This document shows positions 26,968 through 35,399 of a DNA stretch of 64,000 nucleotides, piece after piece (within the stretch, counting starts at the first letter, position 1; the number at the start of each line of letters is the position of its first letter). The position numbers were made by a program, and so were the translations under genes. Source of the stretch: Verrucosispora sioxanthis (GTDB lineage Bacteria > Actinomycetota > Actinomycetes > Mycobacteriales > Micromonosporaceae); assembly GCF_010560025.1 (NCBI RefSeq), contig NZ_SAIY01000002.1, positions 372,001 to 436,000 of the forward strand. Reading direction: 5' to 3'. The notes under the pieces are model-generated. The model saw nothing but the letters and a program-made list of their open reading frames with translations. It had not been told where the DNA came from and ran no database searches.

Positions 26968-28785
26968 ATGAGGCTTGTCCACCGCCGTACCGTCCCACCG
27001 TCACGTCTACGTCGCGGAGCCATCGCGGCCACTGCTCTCGTCGTCGCGTCCACCGGGGTCGTCGCGGGTGCCACCCAGGCCAGCGCCGCGGCCGGGTGCC
27101 GCGTCGACTACACCATCACCAGTCAGTGGTCGGGTGGCTTCGGCGCCAACATCGCCGTCACCAACCTCGGTGACCCGATCTCCGCCTGGACGCTCAAGTT
27201 CTCCTTCGCCGCCGGGCAGACCATCACCCAGCTGTGGAACGGCACCGTCAGCCAGTCAGGCGGCAACGTGACGGTCACGAATGCCTCCTACAACGGCAAC
27301 CTCGCCACCAACGCCACCGTCACCCCCGGCTTCAACGGCACGTGGAACGGCAGCAACCCGGTCCCCACCTCGTTCACCCTCAACGGCACCACCTGCACCG
27401 GCAGCCTCCCACCCACCACGCCGCCACCGACCACGCCGCCACCGACCACGCCGCCGCCACCGACCACGCCGCCACCGACGACCCCGCCACCGACGACCCC
27501 ACCGCCCCCCGGGGAGTCGGTCAAACCTCGTGTGATCAACATGACGGATCTCGGTGCCGACCCCGACGACCTGCAGTCCCTGGTCCGGATGCTGGTGACC
27601 GTCAACGAGGTGGATCTCGAGGGCCTGATCGGGACGACGGGCTGCTGGCGCACCACCCAGAGCTCGTCCAACATGGCCAACCTGCTCAATCCCAGGCTGA
27701 ACGCGTACGGTCAGGTACTTCCCAATCTCCAGAAGCACGCCGCTGGCTTCCCGAGCCTCGCCTACCTGCAGTCCATATCGAAGCTCGGCCAGACCGGCTA
27801 CGGCATGGGCAGCGTCGGTGCCGGTAAGGACAGCCCCGGCTCAGAACTGATCATCGCCGCAGTGGACCGGCACGACCCCCGCCCCGTGTGGGTCAATTTC
27901 TGGGGCGGTGGGAACACGCTGGCCCAGGCGCTGTGGAAGGTGAAGAACACGCGAAGCCAGGCCCAGGTGGACCAGTTCGTCAGCAAGCTGCGGGTGTACG
28001 ACATCCTGGGGCAGGACGACGCCGGAGCATGGATCACCAAGAACTTCCCCAGCCTGACCTACATCCGCGCCAAGAACCTGGTCTACAGCTGGCAGCCCTC
28101 CGACAGTTGGCTGGACACCAACGTCCAGAACCACGGGCCGCTCGGGGCACAGTACCCGGACAGGAAGTACGCGACCGAGGGCGACAGCCCCGCGTTCATG
28201 CACCAGCTGACCAACGGCCTCACCGACCCCGACCGCGTGGACTGGGGCGGCTGGGGCGGACGTTTCGGTCCGGCCGAGAAGACCGGTGTCCGCGGCATGT
28301 CGTGCGCCGGCAGGCTCAGCAACGAACCGTCGTACGACCCGTACTACATGTACAGCGACGCCTCGGACGGTGGCAGCTCGATCAGCCGCTGGGGCACCGC
28401 CATCCACAACGACTTCGCCGCCCGGATGGACTGGACCATCACCGGCACCTACTCCGGCGCGAACCACCACCCGACCGCCGTGGTCAACGGTGACAACACC
28501 AAGCGAGTCCTGCGGATCTCCGCCGCTCCCGGTTCCAGCGTCAACCTCAGTGGGGCCGGATCCAGCGACCCTGACGGCAACGCGCTGACCTACTCCTGGT
28601 CGTACTACGACGAACCCAGCTCGCACAACGGAGCCGTGACGATCAACAACAGCTCCAACGCGAACGCGACCGTGCAGGTTCCGTCCAACGCGGGCGGTCG
28701 CGACATCCACATCATCCTGCAGCTACGCGACAACGGCTCACCCAACCTGTACTCCTACCGCCGCGTGGTCATCGACGTGCGATAG
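26968..28785 (+). CDS. CBM2-DUF1593 (Sde0182-like) protein, second paralog
   Basis: A 605-aa secreted protein: signal peptide MRLVHRRTVPPSRLRRGAIA almost identical to that of the GH30 enzyme, CBM2 (CRVDYTITSQWSGGFGANIAVTNLGDP ... FNGTWNGSNPVPTSF), a PPTT linker, DUF1593 domain (RVINMTDLGADPDDLQSLVRMLVTVNEVDLEGLIGTTG; VWVNFWGGGNTLAQALWKVKNT; DWGGWGGRFG) and a PKD-like C-terminus (SGAGSSDPDGNALTYSWSYYDEPS). The two DUF1593 paralogs here differ a good deal, suggesting different substrates. AGAGGAAG ribosome binding site before ATG. Function beyond polysaccharide binding is not established. Confidence 0.88.
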   Translation: MRLVHRRTVPPSRLRRGAIAATALVVASTGVVAGATQASAAAGCRVDYTITSQWSGGFGANIAVTNLGDPISAWTLKFSFAAGQTITQLWNGTVSQSGGNVTVTNASYNGNLATNATVTPGFNGTWNGSNPVPTSFTLNGTTCTGSLPPTTPPPTTPPPTTPPPPTTPPPTTPPPTTPPPPGESVKPRVINMTDLGADPDDLQSLVRMLVTVNEVDLEGLIGTTGCWRTTQSSSNMANLLNPRLNAYGQVLPNLQKHAAGFPSLAYLQSISKLGQTGYGMGSVGAGKDSPGSELIIAAVDRHDPRPVWVNFWGGGNTLAQALWKVKNTRSQAQVDQFVSKLRVYDILGQDDAGAWITKNFPSLTYIRAKNLVYSWQPSDSWLDTNVQNHGPLGAQYPDRKYATEGDSPAFMHQLTNGLTDPDRVDWGGWGGRFGPAEKTGVRGMSCAGRLSNEPSYDPYYMYSDASDGGSSISRWGTAIHNDFAARMDWTITGTYSGANHHPTAVVNGDNTKRVLRISAAPGSSVNLSGAGSSDPDGNALTYSWSYYDEPSSHNGAVTINNSSNANATVQVPSNAGGRDIHIILQLRDNGSPNLYSYRRVVIDVR

Positions 28786-28933
28786 CCACGGACCTACTCG
28801 CATCTCCTTGGACGCGTCCTGCGGCAGAGCCGTACCAGCGATCCGCTGGTAGCCAAGGAAGGCAGCCTTAACTGACCTTTGTGGGTTGTGGCTTCGTCGC
28901 AGGACGTCCTGCAGGGCCCCGGCAAATTCGTGA

Positions 28934-28965
28934 TGTCAGGCCCTGGGTTTGGTGGAGAGTTGGTT
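28934..28965. repeat. Solo IS3-type end (copy A)
   Basis: TGTCAGGCCCTGGGTTTGGTGGAGAGTTGGTT matches, in the same orientation, the left end of the IS3 remnant at 30347-30378 except for two bases. No IS3 gene adjoins it. The 320-bp gap 28786-29105 holds only this and nothing else recognisable. Confidence 0.65.
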
Positions 28966-29129
28966 GCAGATCTTGAATGGTTCGGGTTCGTCCGATGTGG
29001 TCTTCTTGACGGCGTTGGTTGGGGTAGTACTCCAACGTCACTTGACTTCGGCGTTGGGCGTGGCGCGGGCATGAAGACGGCCATCGCGTTGATCATCGAT
29101 GGTTTGTGAGGACAACCGAAGATCACGCG

Positions 29130-30346
29130 ATGGCCGTGGGCCACAGCTTAAACCCCGCCGGGTGGCGGGTCATCCTCGACGAGGCGGTGACGCGTGTCGC
29201 TGACCGGTTCGTGCGGGCGGAGCCACGCCGGACCGCCGGGCAGTTCGTGGAAGGGCTGCTGTCGGGCGTGGAACGAAAGACCTGCTGGTCCATCGCCGAA
29301 CGGACGGGCCACGCTGATCCGCAGGCGATGCAGCGGCTGCTGCGCACGGGGTGTGGGACGCCGACGCCGTCCGCGATGACGTTCGGGCCTGGCTGATCGC
29401 GCAGCTCGGCCACCCTGACGCGGTGCTGGCCTGCGACGAGACCGGTTTCCTGAAGAAGGGCGTGTGCTCGGTCGGGGTGCAACGGCAGTACACCGGCACC
29501 GCCGGCCGCGTCGAGAACAGCCAGGCGGGGTGTTCCTCGCCTACGTTTCACCTGCGGGGCGGGCGATGATCGACCGCCGGCTCTACCTACCCGAGACGAC
29601 CTGGTGCGAGCGGTCCGAGCGTCTCACCGCCGCCGGCGTCCCCGACGAGGTCGGGTTCGCCACGAAGGCGGCTCTGGCCCGGCAGATGATCGCCGCCGCG
29701 GTCAACGCCGAAATCCCGTTCGCGTGGGTGACCGGCGACGAGGTCTACGGCGCCGACCCTGGCCTGCGCGCTGACCTCGAACACTGTGGGATCGGCTATG
29801 TCCTGGCCGTCGGCTGCGACCGACGCGTGGCGGTCAACGACGGCCGCACCCTCATCCGCGTCGACGACCTCGCCGAGCGGATACCCACCCGCGAATGGCA
29901 GCCCCGCAGCTGTGGGCCGGGCGCGAAAGGTCCCCGCGACTACCTGTGGGCCTGGATCACCACGGCCACCCAACCTGGTGAACACCGGTGGCTACTCATC
30001 CGCCGCAACCGCACCACCGGCGAACTGGCCTTCTACCTCTGCTGGTCACCCCGCCCCGTCCCGCTGAACACCCTCGTGCGAGTGGCCGGCTCCCGTTGGA
30101 GCATCGAGGAGCCGTTCCAGACCGGCAAAGGCCAGGTCGGCCTGGACCACTACCAGGTCCGCAGCTGGACCGGCTGGCACCGATTCATCACCCTGGCCAT
30201 GCTCGCCCTCGCCGTCCTGACCATCCTCGCCGCCACCGCACAGCAACCCGACACCGACGCGGAGATCATCGCGCTGACCATCGCCGAGATCCGCCGACTC
30301 CTCAACGCCTTCGTCCTCGCCACATCGCTCCCACCAGAGCACACCC
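29130..30346 (+). pseudogene. IS701-family transposase, two frameshifts and 3' truncation
   Basis: Three consecutive frames carry one transposase: NPAGWRVILDEAVTRVADRFVRAEPRRTAGQFVEGLLSGVERKTCWSIAE, then [36 protein letters not shown] (DDE first Asp in CDETG), then [27 protein letters not shown] sequence through VTGDEVYG and SRWSIEEPFQTGKGQVGLDHYQVRSWTGWHRFITLAML. Frames change near 29350 and 29535. The expected C-terminal tail is replaced by the IS3 end at 30347, so a later IS3 insertion cut it. Confidence 0.85.
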
Positions 30347-30378
30347 TGTCAAGCCCCGGGTTTGGTGGAGAGTTGGTT
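30347..30378. repeat. IS3-type end (copy B)
   Basis: TGTCAAGCCCCGGGTTTGGTGGAGAGTTGGTT marks the terminus of the minus-strand IS3 remnant next to it and interrupts the IS701 transposase. Confidence 0.65.
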
Positions 30379-31277
30379 AGCTGGTTTTCAGGGGTGCGGT
30401 GACCGGCTGGGTCATCGCGTGTAGTGCCTCGTGTTCGGCGGGCGGGACGTGTCCGAGTTCGCCGTGCAGGCGCCGGTTGTTGTACCAGTCGATGTACTCG
30501 ACGGTGGCCATCTCCAGGTCGTCGAGCCCGAGCCACGGACCTCGGTTGCGGACGAGTTCGGCCTTGTAGAGGGAGTTGAACGCCTCGGCCATCGCGTTGT
30601 CGTACGAGTCGCCCTTGGACCCGACCGAGGCGACAGCGCCGGCCTCGGCGAGCCGTTGGCTGTAGCGAATCGCTCGATACTGCCCTGGACTCCCCTGTCC
30701 GAGTGATGGACCAGTTTGCGCAGGTCAGCGCCCTGATTCTCGCGACGCCAGATCGCCATTTTCAGCGCGTCGAGGGCCAGATCCGTGTAGAGGCTGGTGG
30801 CGACCTGCCAGCCGACGATCATGCGGGAGTGCACGTCGAGGACGAACGCGGCGTACTCCCAGCCCACGCTGGTGCGCACGTAGGTCAGGTCGGCGACCCA
30901 CAGCTGGTTCGGATGTTCTGCGGTGAAGTCCCGTTTGACCAGGTCACCCGGGCGTCCGGTCTCGGCTGCGGGCCGGGTCGTGCGCGGCGACTTGTCACGC
31001 AGCAGCCCGCGCAGCCCGGACTCGCGCATCAGCCGCTCGATGGTGCACCGGGCCACTCGCACACCGCGTCGGCGCAGCTCGTGCCAGAGCTTGCGAGCGC
31101 CGTAGACGCCGTAGTTCTCCGCGTGGATCCGCTCGATCATCGCGGTCAGCTCCTCATCCCGCCGGGAGCGGGCGCTGGCCGGTCGGGTCTTGGCGGCGTA
31201 GTAGGTCGACGGTGCGATCTGTGCCGGCGTGTCTTCGAGCGCCTGCAGGACCGGCTGGACACCGTGTTCGACCTTCT
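30377..31277 (-). pseudogene. IS3-family OrfB transposase, 5'-truncated and frameshifted
   Basis: The frame gives NYGVYGARKLWHELRRRGVRVARCTIERLMRESGLRGLLRDK, WVADLTYVRTSVGWEYAAFVLDVHSRMIVGWQVA, LVHHSDRGVQ, then after a 5-nt insertion near 30690 (GGCAG) the rest appears in another frame: AEAFNSLYKAELVRNRGPW, DWYNNRRLHGELGHVPPAEHE. The rve integrase core (D, D, E) is recognisable. OrfA and the start of OrfB are missing, cut at 31277 by the IS5-type element. Confidence 0.85.
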
Positions 31278-31296
31278 GAGAGGGCGGTTCGGAGTG

Positions 31297-31704
31297 TTAG
31301 GTCCGTTTCTGGCTGAGGGTGAATACTCCGGGTTCGTCTTCGGTGAGGACGTGGCGGTTGACCATGCGTTTCAGCTTGGCGCGGGTGCCTTCGACGTTCT
31401 TCGGTGAGGGTTCGACGCCGAGGGCGAGGCAGATGCCTTTGGCGCGCATGCCGGCGGGCGCGGTGCCAAGGATGTGCAGGATCTGCTGGTAGGGCCCGCT
31501 GGCGATCGTCGGGTCGTCGGCGGTGAACTCGTCGGCGGCGAGAGTGCGCAGGGTGGTGCGGGTGGTCGCGAGGTCGGCCAGTTCGCCGTCGAGGCGGGCG
31601 AGTTCGCCGGTCAGTGCGGTGATCTGCTCGCGGAGCCGGTCGGCGCGTTGGCGTGCGGTGGTCTCCCGGTCGGTGATCAGGTCGAGGACGGTGGGAAGGT
31701 TCAC
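31297..31704 (-). CDS. IS passenger protein: coiled coil plus winged-helix-like domain (copy 1)
   Basis: A 135-aa protein starting at GTG 31704, overlapping the transposase stop by 4 bp (GTGA). Residues about 12-55 form an amphipathic coiled coil (RADRLREQITALTGELARLDGELADLATTRTTL); residues about 70-135 look like a winged helix (GPYQQILHILGTAPAGMRAKGICLALGVEPSPKNVEGTRAKLKRMVNRHVLTEDEPGVFTL). It is co-translated with the transposase, so it may assist or repress transposition. I know of no assigned function. The copy at 32708-33115 is nearly identical and intact although its transposase is broken. Confidence 0.75.
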   Translation of the reverse strand: MNLPTVLDLITDRETTARQRADRLREQITALTGELARLDGELADLATTRTTLRTLAADEFTADDPTIASGPYQQILHILGTAPAGMRAKGICLALGVEPSPKNVEGTRAKLKRMVNRHVLTEDEPGVFTLSQKRT

Positions 31705-32537
31705 CGGTGCCGCCAGGAGGGTGTGCTGGTCCCGGTCAGCCGCCGCACGATGTTCGCCGTCGACGCCCACAGGGTTCGTGACACCGAGGACTCTGGGCGG
31801 CTCTCGTACTCGCGCACGAGGCGGCGGTGCAGCATCAGCGTGCCGTTGACCTGCTCGACGATCCACCGCTTACGGATCGGCACGAACCCGGGACGGGTGT
31901 CGGAGCGTTTGACGACCTCGACGTCGACCCCGAGGACGGCGCCGTGCAGGGCGAGGTCCTGTTTGAACCCGGCGTCGACCCAGGCGCGGCTCACCGTCGG
32001 AGTGTGTTCGACGACCTTGTCGAGCAGCCGGATACCGATGGCGTTGTCAGTGACCGACGCCGCGGTCACCACCACCGCGATGACCAGCCCCAACGCGTCC
32101 ACTGCCAGGCCCCGCTTACGCCCGGACACCTTCTTGGCCGCGTCCTTGCCGGTCGTCGCGGCCGGAATGTGGTTCGCCGCCCTGATCGACTGGGTGTCCA
32201 ACACGACCGCGCTCGGATCCTCCCGACGGCCGACTTTTTCCCTGGCCTGGCAGCGCAGCAGATCGTGGATCACCTGGTCGGTGCCGTCGTCGCGCCACAG
32301 GGCGAAGTAGTAGTAGGTGGCCGACTTCGGCGGCAGGTCGTGCGGCAGGTACGCCCACTGACAGCCCGTCCGGTTCTGGTAGAAGATCGCGTTCACGATC
32401 TCCCGCAGGTCGTAGTCGCCTGGCTGGCCCGACACCGAGACCGCGACGCGCTTGGTCTTCCACGCCTGTAGGAACGGCCCGATCAGCTCCCACTGCTCGT
32501 CGCTGACATCGCTCGGGTACGGCTTTCGATCACCCAT
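31701..32537 (-). CDS. IS5-family transposase (intact copy)
   Basis: A 278-aa DDE transposase: DUF4096 N-terminus (YPSDVSDEQWELIGPFL, YDLREIVNAIFYQNRTGCQWAYLPHDLPP), then the nuclease core VVLDTQSIRAANH, GRKRGLAVDALGLVIAVVVTAASVTDN, RAWVDAGFKQDL, RRWIVEQVNGTLMLHRRL-type motif with the catalytic Glu. ATG 32537. It is the only apparently intact copy of this element and could mobilise the broken tandem copy. Confidence 0.92.
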   Translation of the reverse strand: MGDRKPYPSDVSDEQWELIGPFLQAWKTKRVAVSVSGQPGDYDLREIVNAIFYQNRTGCQWAYLPHDLPPKSATYYYFALWRDDGTDQVIHDLLRCQAREKVGRREDPSAVVLDTQSIRAANHIPAATTGKDAAKKVSGRKRGLAVDALGLVIAVVVTAASVTDNAIGIRLLDKVVEHTPTVSRAWVDAGFKQDLALHGAVLGVDVEVVKRSDTRPGFVPIRKRWIVEQVNGTLMLHRRLVREYESRPESSVSRTLWASTANIVRRLTGTSTPSWRHR

Positions 32538-32707
32538 GATCGGGCTAACGCCGCAGCCGCCTCACAGTCACGACCAAGACTCACATCCCATAGATCGACC
32601 TGGTGCTGTAACAACAGCGAACCCGCCGGAAGGCCGCCAACCGGACGCAATGCATTAGACCAGATCAAGTTACTGCGGACCGCCCTCTGAGAGGCCGGTT
32701 CGCAGTA

Positions 32708-33115
32708 CTACGTCCGTTTCGGGTTGAGGGTGAACACGCCGGGTTGGTCTTCGGTGAGGACGTGGTGGTTGACCATGCGTTTCAGCTTTGCGCGGGTGCC
32801 TTCGACGTGTTTCGGTAGGGGTTCGACGCCGAGTGCGAGGCAGATGCCTTTGGCGCGCATACCGGTGGGTGCGGTGCTGAGGATGTGCAGGATCTGCTGG
32901 TAGGGGGCGCTGGCGATGGTGGGGTCGTCGGCGGTGAACTCGGCGGCGGCGAGAGTGCGCAGGGTGGTGCGGGTGGTCGCCAGGTCGGCCAGTTCGTTGT
33001 CGAGGCGGGCGAGTTCGCCGGTCAGCGCGGTGATCTGCTCGCGGAGCCGGTCGGTGTGCCGGCGTGTGGTGGTCTCCCGTTCGGTGATCAGGTCGAGAAC
33101 GGTGGGGAGGTTCAC
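32708..33115 (-). CDS. IS passenger protein (copy 2)
   Basis: 135 aa starting at GTG 33115 with the same layout as copy 1: coiled coil (DRLREQITALTGELARLDNEL) followed by a winged-helix-like region (GMRAKGICLALGVEPLPKHVEGTRAKLKRMVNHH). Differences from copy 1 are mainly conservative (A/D, P/S, H/R), suggesting the product has been kept functional while the neighbouring transposase decayed. Confidence 0.75.
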   Translation of the reverse strand: MNLPTVLDLITERETTTRRHTDRLREQITALTGELARLDNELADLATTRTTLRTLAAAEFTADDPTIASAPYQQILHILSTAPTGMRAKGICLALGVEPLPKHVEGTRAKLKRMVNHHVLTEDQPGVFTLNPKRT

Positions 33116-33948
33116 CGGTGCCGCCAGGAGGGTGTGCTGTTCCGGTCAGCCGCCGCACGATGTTCGCCGTCGAGGCCCACAGGGTTCGGGACACCGCCGA
33201 TTCGGGTCGGCTTTCGTACTCGCGTGTGAGGCGGCGGTGCAGCATCAGGGTGCCGTTGACCTGCTCGACGATCCACCGTCTGCGGATCGGTACGAACCCG
33301 GGACGGGTGTCGGAGCGTTTGACGACCTCGACGTCGACCCCGAGGACGGCGCCGTGCAGGGCGAGGTCCTGTTTGAACCCGGCGTCGACCCAGGCGCGGC
33401 TCACCGTCGGAGTGTGTTCGACGACCTTGTCGAGCAGCCGGATACCGATGGCGTTGTCAGTGACCGACGCCGCGGTCACCACCACCGCGATGACCAGCCC
33501 CAACGCGTCCACTGCCAGGCCCCGCTTACGCCCCGACGCCTTCTTCGCCGCGTCCTTGCCGGTCGTCGCGGCCGGGACGTGGTTCGCCGCGCGGATCGAC
33601 TGGGTGTCCAACACGACCGCGCTCGGATCCTCCCGACGGCCGACTTTTTCCCTGGCCTGGCAGCGCAGCAGATCGTGGATCACCTGGTCGGTGCCGTCGT
33701 CGCGCCACAGGGCGAAGTAGTAGTAGGTGGCCGACTTCGGCGGCAGGTCGTGCGGCAGGTACGCCCACTGACAGCCCGTCCGATTCTGGTAGAAGATCGC
33801 GTTCACGATCTCCCGCAGGTCGTAGTCACCCTCACGACCAGACACCGACACCGCGACCCGGCTTGGCCTTCCACGCCTGCAGAAACGGTCCAATCAGCTC
33901 CCACTGCTCGTCGCTGACGTCACTGGGATACGGTTTTCGATCACCCAT
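33112..33948 (-). pseudogene. IS5-family transposase, copy 2, two compensating indels
   Basis: Aligns along its whole length with 31701-32537. An extra base near 33862 (GACCCGGCTTGG against GACGCGCTTGG) separates the ATG at 33948 and the first 27 codons from the rest. A missing base near 33140 (GCTGTTCCGG against GCTGGTCCCGG) shifts the last codons and makes the frame run through the passenger gene. The catalytic core between them is intact. Confidence 0.85.
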
Positions 33949-34101
33949 GACCGGGCTAACGCCGCAGCCGCCTCACAGTCACGACCAAGACTCACATCCC
34001 ATAGATCGACCTGGTGCTGTAACAACAGCGAACCCGCCGGAAGGCCGCCAACCGGACGCAATGCATTAGACCAGATCAAGTTACTGCGGACCGCCCTCTC
34101 A

Positions 34102-35121
34102 GCCCGTAACAGGGCCAACTCCGGATCGTCGGTGTTCACCGGCGACATCCCTCCTGGCATTCCAGCATCCGCCCTGCCTGACTTGCTGGCCCCCGCACAG
34201 ATGTTGGGTATCGACCCAGGACGGCGTCCGTCGGAGGCGATGCTCCGCCGGTTGCTACAGGCCCTGGATCCGGACCAACTGACCGCGGTGATCGCCGCGT
34301 GGCTGAGCACCCGCAGCCCCGCGACGGGTACGAGGCGGGCGATCGCCGTCGACGGCAAGAGCATTCGCGGGTCCCGCGCCGCCCACAGCACTGCCCGACA
34401 CGTCCTGGCCGCCTGCGACCAGGCCACCGGCGCCATCCTGGCCAGCACCGACGTCAACGGCAAGACCAATGAAATCACCTGCTTCCAGCCGTTGCTCGAC
34501 CAGATCGACGACCTCACCGGTGTCGTGGTCACCGCCGACGCCCTGCACTGCCAACGCGAGCACGTCGCCTACCTCGCCCAACGCGGCGCCAACTGGATCC
34601 TCACCGTCAAAGGCAATCAGCCCCACCTGCACGCCCAACTCGCAGCCCTGCCCTGGCGAGCCGTCCCCAACGCCGACCGCGCAAGCGACCGCGGGCACGG
34701 CCGGCGGGAGATCCGCAGCCTGAAGATCCTGTCCATCTCCACCGGCATCGACTTCCCCCACGCCGCGCAGGCGCTGCAGATCCGACGCCGCCGACGCCGC
34801 CTGGACCAGCCGAAACGCTTCACCACTGAAACCATCTACGCGATCACTGACCTGCGTGCGCACCAAGCCAAGCCCGCACATCTGGCCGGCTGGGCCCGCG
34901 GCCACTGGTCAATCGAGAACAAGGTCCACTGGGTCCGCGACGTCACCTACGACGAAGACCGATCCCAGATCCGCACCGGCACTGGACCACAGGTCATGGC
35001 CGCCCTCCGCAACGCCGCCATCAGCGCACTACGCCTGACCGGCATCACCAACATCGCCGCCGCCAACCGCCACCACGCCCGCGATAGCCATCGACCGCTG
35101 GCTCTGCTCGGCATCACCTAA
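34102..35121 (+). pseudogene. ISAs1-family transposase, N-terminally truncated
   Basis: The frame reads MLGIDPGRRPSEAMLRRLLQALDPDQL, RRAIAVDGKSIRGSRAA, ACDQATGAILASTDVNGKTNEITCFQPLLDQIDD, VVVTADALHCQREHVAYLAQRGANWILTVKGNQP, GHWSIENKVHWVRDVTYDEDRSQIRTGTGPQVMAALRNAAI: the ISAs1/H-repeat transposase from mid N-domain to the end. The first about 60 residues (DPRRxxGxRH region) are absent because IS copy 2 ends at 34098. The remaining 329-codon ORF starts at GTG 34132 but lacks a proper ribosome binding site. Confidence 0.85.
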
Positions 35122-35153
35122 CGACTTTGCCGGGGCCCTGGGTACGGGACACA

Positions 35154-35216
35154 GACGGAAGCATCAGCGGAAACTCCCCTAAAAAGCTGTTTGTAGGAAG
35201 CGCTGATGCTTCCGTC
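35154..35216. repeat. 63-bp element with 16-bp perfect inverted repeats
   Basis: GACGGAAGCATCAGCG (35154-35169) is repeated inverted at 35201-35216 around a 31-nt AT-richer centre. It lies 33 bp past the ISAs1 gene and could be a MITE-like mini-element, the ISAs1 terminus or a terminator. The 278-bp gap 35122-35399 holds nothing else. Confidence 0.7.
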
Positions 35217-35399
35217 CATCTACCGCCCAGACCACCACCCCCGACCACCCACGTGTCACGCCACCAAAGATGATCTGCAGGACTCCGAAACGGAGTGACG
35301 ACGGGAAAGGCAGAATCGAGTGACAGCAGGACGGTGGATCCTTCGCATATGGGTTAACCGGTTGCACCCTGCAGCGAACACCCGGCCCGGTGCGTGGTG

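Larger units (their letters stand above)
31280..32687 (-). mobile_element. IS5-type element with passenger gene, copy 1 (1408 bp)
   Basis: Ends GAGGGCGGTTCGGAGT / ACTGCGGACCGCCCTC form imperfect inverted repeats, flanked by TGA on both sides (3-bp TNA target typical of IS5 subgroups). It contains a complete transposase gene and a coupled 135-codon passenger gene. A second copy of exactly the same length follows after a shared TGA. Confidence 0.85.
32691..34098 (-). mobile_element. IS5-type element with passenger gene, copy 2 (1408 bp)
   Basis: Same ends and length as copy 1 (GAGGCCGGTTCGCAGT / ACTGCGGACCGCCCTC), flanked by TGA on the left (shared with copy 1) and TCA on the right. Position for position offset is 1411 bp. 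It truncates the ISAs1 transposase to its right. Confidence 0.85.
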
